Positions 25,550 to 36,505 of a stretch of 64,000 bases of DNA are shown piece after piece; the first letter of the stretch is position 1, and every line of letters starts with the position of its first letter. Below the pieces are notes generated by a model, which was given only the letters and a program-made list of their open reading frames with translations, did not search any database and was not told the origin of the DNA. The DNA lies in NCBI GenBank assembly GCA_002633005.1, contig NMRA01000239.1, positions 500,592 to 564,591 on the forward strand. Reading direction: 5' to 3'. A program made the position numbers and the translations under genes. Origin of the DNA: Phoronis australis (lineage: Eukaryota > Phoronida > Phoronidae).

Positions 25550-27720
25550 AATGGGTCCATTTACGTGGCCCAATTCACAATATCCTTTGCCACTGACCTC
25601 TCATGAGAGGGCAAGTCGTACTCTACGTCGATAGTGGGCCAGGGGATAGTTGAAGGGGTGTCCCTGCTTCTTGTGAACTAATCATGCAAAATACATACTC
25701 AGTCAACTGTTTTTCCAATCAACAAATGCAATTGAAAGCACGGCGTTTTTAGTATCGTTCAGCATCGAAATTTATCATTGAAAAAAATCGATTCACAATT
25801 GATACTTTGTTTACATTAGCAATGAAAGCTTTGTCTGGTTACGTGGTATTGTTCCGCGGTCGTCAGAATCGTAATTTGTCACGCTCACATAATTTCAACG
25901 AACGTGAGGACATGGAATAGAGAAAGGAATCAATCTTGGTCACTCAATTGTTGCTTCATTACTGCGGCACATAACGTGAAATGATCGTGATAGAATCCCA
26001 GGGGTTACAGGGACTATAAACTTGACACGCTTTTATCAGCGATTTCTATAGTTCATAACCTACTCGGCTGTGGGGGCAATAAACATTATAATTACGTCTG
26101 ATCTGGCAATGGAACTACTTTTAAGTGAATGGTGAGATGCCTTGAACGTCAACACAACATTCATATATGAAACTTTTTTCGGCGGCCAAATTTACGATTC
26201 CGTAACACCGCGCGACGTTAAGTTTATTGTTATAGTTAACCCAATATTTACAGAATTAAAAGGTTCAGGAAAAGCACAATCGAGTCGCATGATAACGTAC
26301 CTGTCTTTTATAACGCTCGATCGCATCAATATACTCTTTGTACCATCCGTTTTTAACGAATACGGATAGAGAACTTGTGACACATGCGTGTTTGTGAACG
26401 GTATAACTATGTTGCGGTCGAACCGCTTTTCAGCATTGATTGTAATGTGGTGGTCTTAAAAACTTAACTATTAATTCTCGAGGAAAATAGATGGAATTTT
26501 GAAGGAAAAACTTTCTGTAAATTTTCTACAATTTTAGTGTCATTGTTCGTCCAACTTTATTCCGGATTTTCGCCATGACTTCCTACAAAAATCGTTAGCA
26601 CTTGAAATTGGCGTCAGTTTTCGTCCGATTTTCATCAGGATTTTCGCTTTACGACAAAAATGTATGCGCTTCAACACGCTCTCACTTTGAAACGGCAAAA
26701 AAGACAAAACTTTACATATCACACATGTGCTCACGACACCCACGAGAACGGATTACTTAGAATACCGTTGCACTGCACAAACTATACCGTTGCGGATTAA
26801 AAAATTTGTGAAATTTTTTACTTTCTCAGGAATTTGAACACAGTTTTGCTGATATTCTACGCTATTTTCTGTGTACTTACTTTGAAATTATAAATGTAAA
26901 CTGAATTCTTAACGGATATAAAATTCAAAACAAAGGAAACTACTTTACCGCGTAGTAATACTAAAAGTTACTTCAAACTCGGCTGATCTGCCCGAAGCAA
27001 GCTCAGTCAAAACTTCACCGATACTTACGGAGAGAGCAAGTACAGAGATCAAATCTTTATGAAAATTTCGAATCTCCTGTTAGTTTAAATCCACCAGAAG
27101 AGCAAAAAATGAAAACAGACGTGTTTTTTCGTAAGGCAACTCTTATCTTAACGCCATCAGCTAATGTGTATTAGCGTGAAATGGCCATACAAAGGCATGT
27201 AGTTTACTCAGGAATTTCGACAGACCCGAAAAAGAGGCCGGTCTATCACAACCGAAACACCTTATGAACTTTAACCATTGAACTTTTTTGCTAGAAAAAC
27301 TGCCGGAGAAGAGCCAACTAACTTGTGACGAGTAGGGAACAGTTATCATCTTGAAACCAGTATTTCTTGTCAGTGCTCCGGGAATTTGGGTACACGAGAT
27401 CTCACGTCATATTCAACAAGGGAGCAATAGCTAAATGTCAAGCACGAATGATATAAAAGACGACTTGTCAATTACTACATAATTACACGGCTGATGAAAG
27501 TCAAGGCGCTATTACTAATCTATATACGTGATACGTCGTTTATTAATACATAGCCGCGGAGTTAGAACTACTACTGAATATAAATTTCCCCGCCAATATC
27601 CGCAATCGTTTAGAAAATTTATAATTATTGCCGGTTTGCTTTCGTGGAATAGTTTACCACTGAAATTTAAAGTAGTTCAATCAAGGTCAATGTTAAAATA
27701 TCGCGTGAGGTAAGATATGA
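25550..27720. other. intergenic stretch, no gene recognised
   Basis: Only short frames without motifs are present. No repeats stand out by eye. Confidence 0.4.
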
Positions 27721-27724
27721 GAAC

Positions 27725-28375
27725 GGCCCCAGAAATTGCCTTCGCGTTATATTCAGGCTCTCATTCACTCCGTTGTAACTATGCATTCAATAGTGCGACC
27801 GAGCTCAGAGAAGTAGGAGACACCTTTTTGCAATGCTTGATTGTCAGCCAGTGAAGCTAGGATTAGAACACAGTGCAGGGTTGCACGAAACAGTCCCAAA
27901 TAGGGACTCAACTATATAAGTTCCCTAAATCTTTTGCCTGTTTTTTGAGTCTTTCTTTACTCACAGCCGTAATCTCTTTCTAAGATTTTGCCTTTATTGT
28001 GATCTCCTCTTTGACTAATGAAATTTTCTAATAACATATTAACTAAAAACTGACCCTTGAATTCAGTGAAATTAAATAGGGTCTTAGTTATTAAGTTAGG
28101 GGCGTTGCATGAAAAGATCCCTGTTTATTTTCGATAATATTGAGAATTCAACATCAAGTTCACTCTCGATTTGTAACAAAACCAAAAATCGACTTAGCAA
28201 TGACGCTAAAATACCTAAAGAAAGGACAATCGGTATTTTCACAAGTCACAGTCAATTACGCAGTCGATTTAGGAAACTTAGTTGAGTCTCTGTTTGGGAC
28301 TGTTCCATGCAACCAGGCACATGTCTCCCAAACAGGAGTCCGGAGATCAAACCACTGAGCCATACTGTCTCCTCA
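27725..28375 (-). mobile_element. tRNA-derived SINE, split by an inserted element
   Basis: The body (27725-27870) matches the SINE at 36521-36764, for example gcaatgcttgattgtc versus gcaatgctcgattgtc. The tRNA-like head (gtctcccaaa to ccactgagccatactgt, ~28323-28375) lies on the far side of a ~440-bp insertion. Orientation and order are kept, so one SINE was interrupted. Confidence 0.82.
27871..28322. mobile_element. inverted-repeat DNA transposon nested in the SINE
   Basis: The left end ggttgcacgaaacagtccca and the complement of the right end, ggttgcatggaacagtccca, continue matching through actcaact and cctaaatc, giving arms of about 60 bp. The core is bounded at 27879-28314 and a few outer bases (gtgc/gcac) may belong. 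The inside shows no transposase. Confidence 0.82.
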
Positions 28376-28797
28376 TAATAGTTTATTTCTTAACGGTGAG
28401 ACAGTGCTCTAGTGGTAAAGTGAGAGGTAAGTAGGCGCCCAAAGTCCACCGTATCACCTTGAGCACTGGACGTAAGTTACGGAGCGTAGGTGCTACATGT
28501 ACGTTCAAATGCCAAAAGGTGGTTGGCTGCGCCTACGTGCGCCTACGCCCCACTACAGCTGCACTGGGTGAGAGTAAACCTCCTCTAGCTACCATTTAAT
28601 TATTATGATCACGTAAAAAAGAAGTATGTTCTTTTTTAAATTGAGAGAGCCCGGGTTATACCTAATTAACAAAAATTCATCATAATTTTAACAACTTTAT
28701 TATTAGTGTATCCAGTTGTGTAGCTAATGCTCCGTCTATGATGCTAAGCGTGAACAGCTCTCTTGCAGTCTCCAATCCAATGATCAGATCTGGCTAG

Positions 28798-28900
28798 CGT
28801 TCAGTAACGCTAGGACCTAATGGACTTAGTCAAAATCTAGCCAAAGCCGCGTAGTGTTATTTAAAACACACGGCAATATCTCAGTAATCTCGCGAGGCAG
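28798..28900 (-). mobile_element. CGTTCAG MITE, truncated copy a
   Basis: cgttcagtaacgctaggacc is followed by agtcaaaatctagcc, a degenerate middle and ggcaatatctca-gtaatctcgcgag. It matches the complement of the copy at 29841-29998, with one end and the CACGTGAC core eroded. Confidence 0.7.
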
Positions 28901-29840
28901 GTCTCAGTTTAATAAAGTTCCCATGCCAAATAATGTCGTGTGGATGTCGCACGATATTGCTTAATTTGCGTGATCCATGCGACGGGCAAGAGATAGTAGA
29001 CAATACCATCATTAGCTATGTTGAAAACGACACATTTCGACTAAAGACTTTAGATTCGCCACGAAAAACCTGTGTTGAATGAGCAGCTCACAGGCGTGTA
29101 CCGCACGCTGGCTCTGTTTCGATTGGGTTGTGGGTTTCCCATCGTGTGTTGCATTCACACTCTCTGCTTGTATACCCCTCTTCCACCTGTCATGTGTATT
29201 GCACTGTTTATTTCGCTACATATGTTCATTCCACTTATTGCCTGATGATGAGACATGCAGTCTCGAAATCAGGAAATGTAATAGCTAGTGTCTTAATTTG
29301 TTTGTTGGTTATGTCTTAGGTGTTTTGCTACACAGCTGCACACCTGAAGAAAGAAGATGGTCTCAATACTACGAGCGACTCTGTATCGTGTTTTTAACTA
29401 AAGTTGTACTGACAGGGAAAAAGGACATACACCTGTATATTCCCCATTGAACTTAGTGTTAAAACATGCATTTTTTATTGCTTATCCTAGGTACATGATC
29501 TTGGTATAGTATTAGAGTTCAGGTCATGCTTGATCATTTGGATATATTTTAAGGGAATTGTAAACTTTCAAAATTATTGTAACACATCTCGACGTCTTTA
29601 CGTTGCACCTAACATCCACGCAGCATCTCATTCAGCTCTCGGTGACCAAGGGCCTCCGTTTTGACAATGTTTGGGTTCATTACACTGCAAAATATTAAAA
29701 TAACACACAGTAGATACAATTTGTTCGGAAGAAGTTTTCGGTGATTTGTTCTTAACGCACTTCTTTTGTACTAAAAAACATTGCACCCTAAGTCCTGTAT
29801 GTACATTGCATAGCGGGAAGCCGTTATTCAGTGGAGAAAA

Positions 29841-29998
29841 CAGCCTCCCGTTCAGTAACGCTAGGACCTCGCTAAAAAGCAAGACTTCGCGAGATTACGT
29901 GAGATATTGCCGTGTATTTTAAATGAGAACACGTGACTTTGACTAGGTTTTAGCTAGGTCCTAGCGTAGGTCCTAGCGTCTACTGAACGCACGCCTGG
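29841..29998 (+). mobile_element. CGTTCAG MITE, copy b
   Basis: The left end is cagcctcccgttcagtaacg. The right end is cctagcgtctactgaacgcac then gcctg, so the ends are inverted. The middle holds the palindromic core cacgtgac and the doubled gctaggtcctagcgtaggtc segment. It is non-coding. The CAG-type termini suggest a hAT-derived MITE. Confidence 0.85.
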
Positions 29999-29999
29999 T

Positions 30000-32480
30000 T
30001 CTCAATATATGGGCACGTTATATCCGACCATTACCGGAAACAACACCTGAACAAACGAATGGAATGATGGAACTGAACAGTTAAGCTGCGGCCGCGGGGA
30101 ATTTGCACTAGAGTTAGGCTAGGCTTGGGGGCATTTTTAGTTAGGTACTGCATGTAGGCCACGTGAATTTTGTTTTGTTTGTATTAATTTTGTGAACATG
30201 CTGAGAATGAAGAAAGACCACTTGCACAGCTGTAGCTGCTCTTTTCTTCAAGATGGCAGCCTCCTGTTGCGGTAGCGACTGAGAAATTGGCCGCTATTTC
30301 AGGTAGCCATCATACATGCCAGATTTGCAAAAAATGGTTGATTGGCAGTACGTTTGGACCACATTTTTGGAATAGGTAGGAAATTTGTTTTCAAAATCTA
30401 ATAATGGCTTTAGTCGAGCGTTGGCAGGGAAGTGATGGTTTTGGGGTGGAAAGTGCCGAGTTTGAGTTTTTTACCCCTTTTTGCTTAGTCTACGTTGCTT
30501 TTCAGTAGGAGTGAATAGATCAAAAATACAAGAGAGAATAAAGTTGTTGTGCTCATCTGTAGGGCATGTGATGTGAATTGACTAAAAATTTTTCGTTCTT
30601 TATATATTAATAGTTTTTGACAGAGTGAAGAAAGAGTGACGAGTGCGTTGACGTGTCTTTTGATAGGCAAACCCCTGTGAGAACTGTTCTGTGCCCCAAT
30701 TCAAACCAACTCTCAGGAAGGTACCTAGATCCAAGTTGACATTCTAGCTGGACAGTTCCAGGATCTGACTTAAAACACTTTGACGCCACAAGGTTGTGTT
30801 GTGGAAACCAAACGTCGGATTTGTGATGGAAGGTGGATGTCAACAGCAGCTTTCACAAAGTACTTCCATTGACTTGTAGCAGTGCAGAAACAGAGATCTT
30901 CGTATCAACGAGGACAAAAATGTGACGTCGTAGATAAGCCTTGGCTGTAGAATTGACTACAACTGTGTGAATATGCCCTGAAGCGGAAAAGGGAAGTGAA
31001 AAGTCTGCCACAATAGTGTAAAGTATTAGCTAGGAACTTGTTCCTAGGTATTGGTAATAAAAACTTACATCTTTTTTAACTCTGTAGTCTTTGAATCGGC
31101 AAGTAGGCGCAGGATTTCACTAAAATATGCATGTGTTTTTAAATCTCATTTCCCTAACCCTAACCCTAACCCTATTAACTCTCAAAAGGTACAATCCTCC
31201 GGCTAATAAGAGGCTAATAGATACCTTCATGCTAAAAGCGAGTGCATAGATAGGTGCAGAGTAGGCCTAGCGGTATTAACGACGTACCTAGCAAAACGCG
31301 CATGTGCGTTACGCCTATACTCATCCTGGCAGCAATGTCGACAAAATAGAGAAATGTCTGTATTAACGCAAGCATTGAACTACAATTACATGTATTGTCA
31401 AGACCAAAATGTTACACCAAACGTCTGTAACCTTAAATTAGTCATAAATTTTAAGTCTATAAAACGGCCAATTTCGTGATGAATAATACTCTGGCATCGT
31501 TTCAGTTCGCTAAGACCGATCTCTTGTATGCACTAATTTGACCGATGAGTACTCCCATCTTCAACAAAATCAATATAGTCCTGCAGTGGCCTGGTGACTT
31601 GCCGACTTTCAAGCCGCTTCAGTTACCGTCTTCAACAGGGTGCCATTCAAGATCATTTTATGGGGGCCCATTTCACAAAATTAGGTCTCAGTTTCCACAC
31701 TGTAGCACAGCTGGTTTTCTGAACACGATGCAGAGTGATTGACATTTTAAATCCTTTAATCAATAAAGATGAGGTGCCTCCCTTTTATAATCAAGGTAAG
31801 AGCACTAATCGCATATTGAAATTGTATAATAAGTAGGTCTAATGTATTCGTCACCGCAGCGTTCTACCCAGTGAGCTTCGGTGTTCACCACCCGAGGTCT
31901 CTCCATGCAGAGTTTGTAGGCATTGCATTGTTCACACTGCGTTTTGCCTGGCATTGACCACGTCACTGGACCTACTGCTATTCTCCAACTCTTTCAAAAA
32001 ATGTGTGAACAAAATGAAACACTGTGAGTCGTTTCACATCTAAACCCTATGTATTGCAACAAAACTTTATTCTGTATCGCAATTTGGCTCTTTCACATAC
32101 ATCGAAATAGAAAGCGTAGGAAAATAAACTGATAGTTACAAAACCACCAACTCCCAGCCAATGCTACACAAAAGCTAACAGTACATTCTGAACACATATT
32201 TCCCACAGACTCCAAAAAGGTGGCCCAAAAGTGCCGCCAGGCAACTGGATTTTTTGCAATTCTGAGGTTCAATATTTGAGGGCTACCTGAAATCGCTGCA
32301 GATTTCTCATTCGCTACACTGAAACGCAGCAATGCTACAGGGGGCTGCCATGTTAACGAAACGTGAATCCACAATCAAAATAATGACCTTTCTCATTGCC
32401 AACATGTTGGAAAATACATGCAAACCAGATCGACTGAACCTACTTTTTGTAACTAGCAGTGCCGGACTACACTGCGGCGC
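30000..32480. other. intergenic stretch, no gene recognised
   Basis: It contains the telomere-type tract at 31152. I see no coding exon. Confidence 0.4.
31152..31173. repeat. short interstitial telomere-type tract (CCCTAA)3.5
   Basis: Perfect ccctaa units are flanked by unique sequence, matching the metazoan TTAGGG telomere repeat. Confidence 0.85.
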
Positions 32481-32485
32481 TAAAT

Positions 32486-32637
32486 CTGCCTCCCGTTCAG
32501 TAACGATAGGACCTCTCTAAAAAGCAAGCGAGATTACGTGAGATATTGCCATGCATTTTAGATGAGGGCACGTGACTTTGACTAGATTTTAGCTAGGTCC
32601 TAGCGTAGGTCCTAGCGTCTACTGAACGCACGCCTGG
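32486..32637 (+). mobile_element. CGTTCAG MITE, copy c
   Basis: It has the same orientation and layout as the copy at 29841-29998 with roughly 90% matching by eye, including gcacgtgactttgacta and the end ctactgaacgcacgcctgg. Confidence 0.85.
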
Positions 32638-32844
32638 CCAACCCCAATTGTTTGATTTCCGCGGCTTACTCTACTCGTTGTAATAGTCATGTAATTAGCG
32701 CATCGCGTGCTTTTTTATTTAACCCCTTACTTTGACGATAACTGGTTGTACTGTTCGGAGATTTAGATTTATGTTTTGCTAATGTGCATTGTTTTATTTG
32801 CGTCGATGGCGTTGATCGATGAACTGTTATCTAGTATGTTTCCC

Positions 32845-32910
32845 ATGCGCGCACCCAGCGGGGGGAAGGGGAGGGGTTGGTTTGGGGGGGAGGCTCGAAT
32901 GAGCACCTGG
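32845..32910. mobile_element. G-rich inverted-repeat MITE end, fragment v
   Basis: catgcgcgcacccagcgggg followed by G-rich sequence and ggctcgaatgagcacc matches one terminus of the family. The other terminus is not found. Confidence 0.55.
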
Positions 32911-34172
32911 TGTACTTGTACCGAAAATATCAAGTTTTGTTGAAAAATACTCAGATTGGGACCACAGATCAAATGCTCGAGATACGTCAGAATTTTTCTT
33001 GTAGCGGACCCTACAGATGTTCTGAGCGCCATCTATGAAGACTGCCGTGAAGTTTTTAACCAAACCTTAAAGGGGTTGCATAGGAGCGAGCGCATTCAAA
33101 AATACACTCAAGCCGAGCAGCATGCATTATAGCAAAGCAGCCATGAAACCACAGCTATGGAGAGTTTTTGTTGACTTTTTGCTGAGACGTAAAAATATAG
33201 CATGAAGCAACTCATGACGCGAAATATTATCAGGTTATAGGGTGTCTGGTTTGTTTCTGACAATGAAAAGTAGTTGCATTAAACTGGAATTAATCTTTTA
33301 AAGTCATTCAAGTACTTTGTTTTTGCATTTTAGTTTAATAAATTTTCCACTTAGAAAAAGTGCCCGGCATTTGCTCCTGGTTGAAGAAAACTGTACCAGA
33401 ACTTATCCCGATCAAGTCTTAACCCCGTTTTATGCAACTGGGCCCAGCCAGGGAATATTGGGCTAATGACTGAAGCCAAGTCACCCATATGCCCAGACCT
33501 GTTAACTCTCACGTTTTTACCTTGGCTCACGTTTTTGACATGATATCGCCATGCCATTCCATTGTGCTTTAAACTCACGTCATTCTAATTTTTTAGAAAA
33601 GATAACATTAAATCAGACTTAAAACCCAAGACTGACTTCCGTGGGACACTAATTCGTTGGAAAACTTGGTCAGATGGCGTAGTGTCCAGTTTGCAGGGAT
33701 AATAATATGTTTAAAATATTTTTTTATATACGACGGGGACAAACCACCCCCGTCCTCTTTGCGGGGCGATCATTGGATTAACAGCTTCGAAAACAAAGAA
33801 TTGAAAAATGAAAGGTTTTTCTGTTAAAAATCAACCAAACATTTGAAAAAAATCTTCCATCTGGCAGAGTTCCCAACAGTTTATCAATATGAATGAAATA
33901 TTTCAGGCAACCACGATCCCCAGCCTCTTTGTCGTGTTTTCTGACGGAAACAGAACAGAAGAAGTACGCTGTAGGGAAGGGCGATGAGCCGTTCTCGTCC
34001 ATAAACCGCAGTAGAAACCAGGTGGCGTTTTGTGCAACTTGCGACAGGTTTTCAACATGTCATGACGCTATAGTGGGACGAGTGACTGTCCTTGCAGTTT
34101 GAATTCTTAAAGCAGCAGGCTCTGTTCGCGTGATCATCGTGCATTTCTATTTTATTCGTTTACAACCGCAAC

Positions 34173-34404
34173 TGACCCAGGGGGGCTCGAATTTTTCAGT
34201 ATGTGGTCCTTTTACTGAAAAAAGGGGACAAAAATAAAAAAACGGGGTACCACGTTCAGACCTATAAATTGTGCATTCGCGCCGTATTCCTGTGGACTTT
34301 TGTGTCGTTTTCTCGGAAGTTTTTCTCTGAGGCGGACCTTTTTGTCCACTTCGCCAAATGTAGGGGCTCGTTCAGCCCCCCAAGCACCCCTGGGTGCGCG
34401 CATG
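34173..34404 (+). mobile_element. G-rich inverted-repeat MITE, copy iv (best preserved)
   Basis: The left end is tgacccaggggggctcgaat. The right end is gttcagccccccaagcaccc then ctgggtgcgcgcatg, so the termini are inverted. The interior is ~190 bp with no transposase. Confidence 0.78.
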
Positions 34405-34409
34405 GTTTA

Positions 34410-36340
34410 GCTGTTTTTTGTTCCACGATAACCGGCGTACCTCAATAGTGGAAGCATTGACAAAAGTCTTGTAGCATGCCGGACATAGGTACACCTAAGC
34501 CGAACGAGTCTTACGAGTTTTACGCTTGAGCTGTAACGGAAATCACTTATCCTACTTCAAGTGCTACTTGTAGTCTAGTACAGATATCCAGCTGGGTTGT
34601 AGGAAATGTGGTTACAACGTCATGAATTTATTCATGACCACTGTCGTTGGCGACTCAGCAGAATGTGTTGTCAGTAAATTAAACTTATAAATTACTGACG
34701 AGAAAAACGATCATGAGATACGACTGAAGCCGGAGAAGCGTGTCTCCAGAATCCACACAGAGACAGGATGTGGCCTCGACAGGGAAGCGAAATGTCTATG
34801 CAGAAACGTGTAAAAATTTGGCAAACTTCAGAACATCATACATGTATCTCAAAATGGCAGATTGGATTCATATGAAGCTTTCAGATACCATGCTTTATGA
34901 AATGTTCGCCCAAGTTTTTTGTTCTAATCCACATATTTCGCACGAGGGCTACCAAAAATAAGAGTGATGGCTTTCATAAAAAATCAAAACTGGCACGAAA
35001 AGAAAACGAAATTATAACTGTAACAACATTTTTGTGATTGAGAGTCATCTGTGCCTCTTGAACATTGATATCGAATGAAGTGTGTTTACGTTATTGGTGC
35101 CTTCATTTTGCCACCAATGTACCGTTCTTTTTGATAGATTTTACAAAAGGGCATTTTCACGTGACCCAAATAGTGACAGATTGCAATTAAGAAGTCAAAA
35201 ATCAAATTCTTCAGATTTTCCAGTTTCAGAAAAGACACGCCATTACCGAGCTAAACTCGATAGTTTTGAACATACTTTGCAAAATACACAGAAGTATCGA
35301 TGAGGTCCTGCACAACCTTAACTGAAACTGGTGGCGTGGAATTTGGTAGCGGTAGCGTTAAATGGTGGAAACCTCCACAACTCTGGTGGCGACTGCGGAG
35401 GGGCGTCCTCCATCCCCGACGTTAACCGGTCACTGACACCTAATGAATTTGGACTTAAACCGCTTAGCATGACTCCGAATAGACCGTGTCAGATTGCCAT
35501 ATCAGCACTAATCGTAAACTATGACCAGTCCTGTCTTCAGTTGGATGTAGGCCTACGCCGCAGGTCGTGAATATCGTGAGGTGTCATAACAATATTTCAA
35601 TGCTTCAGGTATCGTTGGTTGTTTGTTTAATGTGATGGCTAGGAGTGACGAGATTAACAATATTTCAACACAGCTTTGAGGTATATTTTAATTGCCAGCC
35701 TATTAATTGTGACCACTGCGCACATGCGTTCCTAGTGGAGGTTAGCCACAACGAGGCGTTATCTAAGGATTTAACTTACCGCTGAGTTGTGTGCCAACTT
35801 CCCTTTTTATGGTATAAACAGTTGCTACATATGCGGTGATTACCATTTTTGCGGATTTTAATGCAGGCGATTGAGGATATGTTTACGATAAACCAACGCT
35901 GAATCACAGGGAGTTAAGTACAGACTCCGTAGGCACACACGGTCTTTGTGGGTATATCCAATATAACGTTATTCATTGACCCCAAGTGCCAGGCGTGCAG
36001 AACCTGCTCCTGGCTCATGTCCAATGCTGTGACGAGAGAGAAAAATTGTGATGGTTCCGGTGAGGTCACATATTCAGAAGTCGCATGCATCAGAATTGCT
36101 GGGAACTTGCATTCAGTTGTGACAAAGAATGAGAAACCGAAATGAACTCCCGTAATATTTATCGAGGCGCTTTACATTCGTCAGTTGTTACAATTTAAAC
36201 CGTATCAGATTTAGAACAAAAATTCAGAATAACAAGTATTTTGAAATTCTTTCTTTTAATTACATTAGTTGGACTGACGATCTGCGCCTAGATTGTTTCT
36301 GTATTGTCTCACTTCGAAGGCATTCGTAATTTGCAGTCTG
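34410..36340. other. 3' flank of ACE, no gene recognised
   Basis: Downstream of the ACE stop on the minus strand I see no canonical AATAAA within ~150 nt; ttaaaagaaag near 36255 is the closest AT-rich candidate. The rest is intergenic. Confidence 0.35.
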
Positions 36341-36345
36341 CGTGC

Positions 36346-36505
36346 TTACTTCCAGCCGACGTAATGTCCATTATTCTGCTTTTTCAACCAGACGAGGAGA
36401 GGATTGAAATAGTCAATCATGGCAGCGTTGTCCATGGTCTTTTGTCGTGTCAACCTGCGCATCAAATACTTCCAGTGATACTTTCGCCCAAATCTGAGCA
36501 TTTTT
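36346..36505 (-). CDS. ACE: ACE exon 11: C-terminal end
   Basis: Residues 600-652 align with the last helices of the ACE core: Lys-Met-Leu, then Ile-Asp-Tyr-Phe-Asn-Pro-Leu and Trp-Leu-Lys-Lys-Gln-Asn, ending Val-Gly-Trp-Lys-stop. No transmembrane anchor follows. The acceptor is gctatttttcag, only ~15 nt from a SINE tail. The stop region reads GGAA^GTAAGC, which resembles a splice donor, so an extended isoform is possible. Confidence 0.88.

Noticed and set aside
29079-29319. Two overlapping plus frames ending in Asp-Asp-Glu/Met-Met-Arg-His segments resembling retroelement 3' ends
   Set aside because: I could not tie them to a definite retroelement domain, and two overlapping registers argue against coding.
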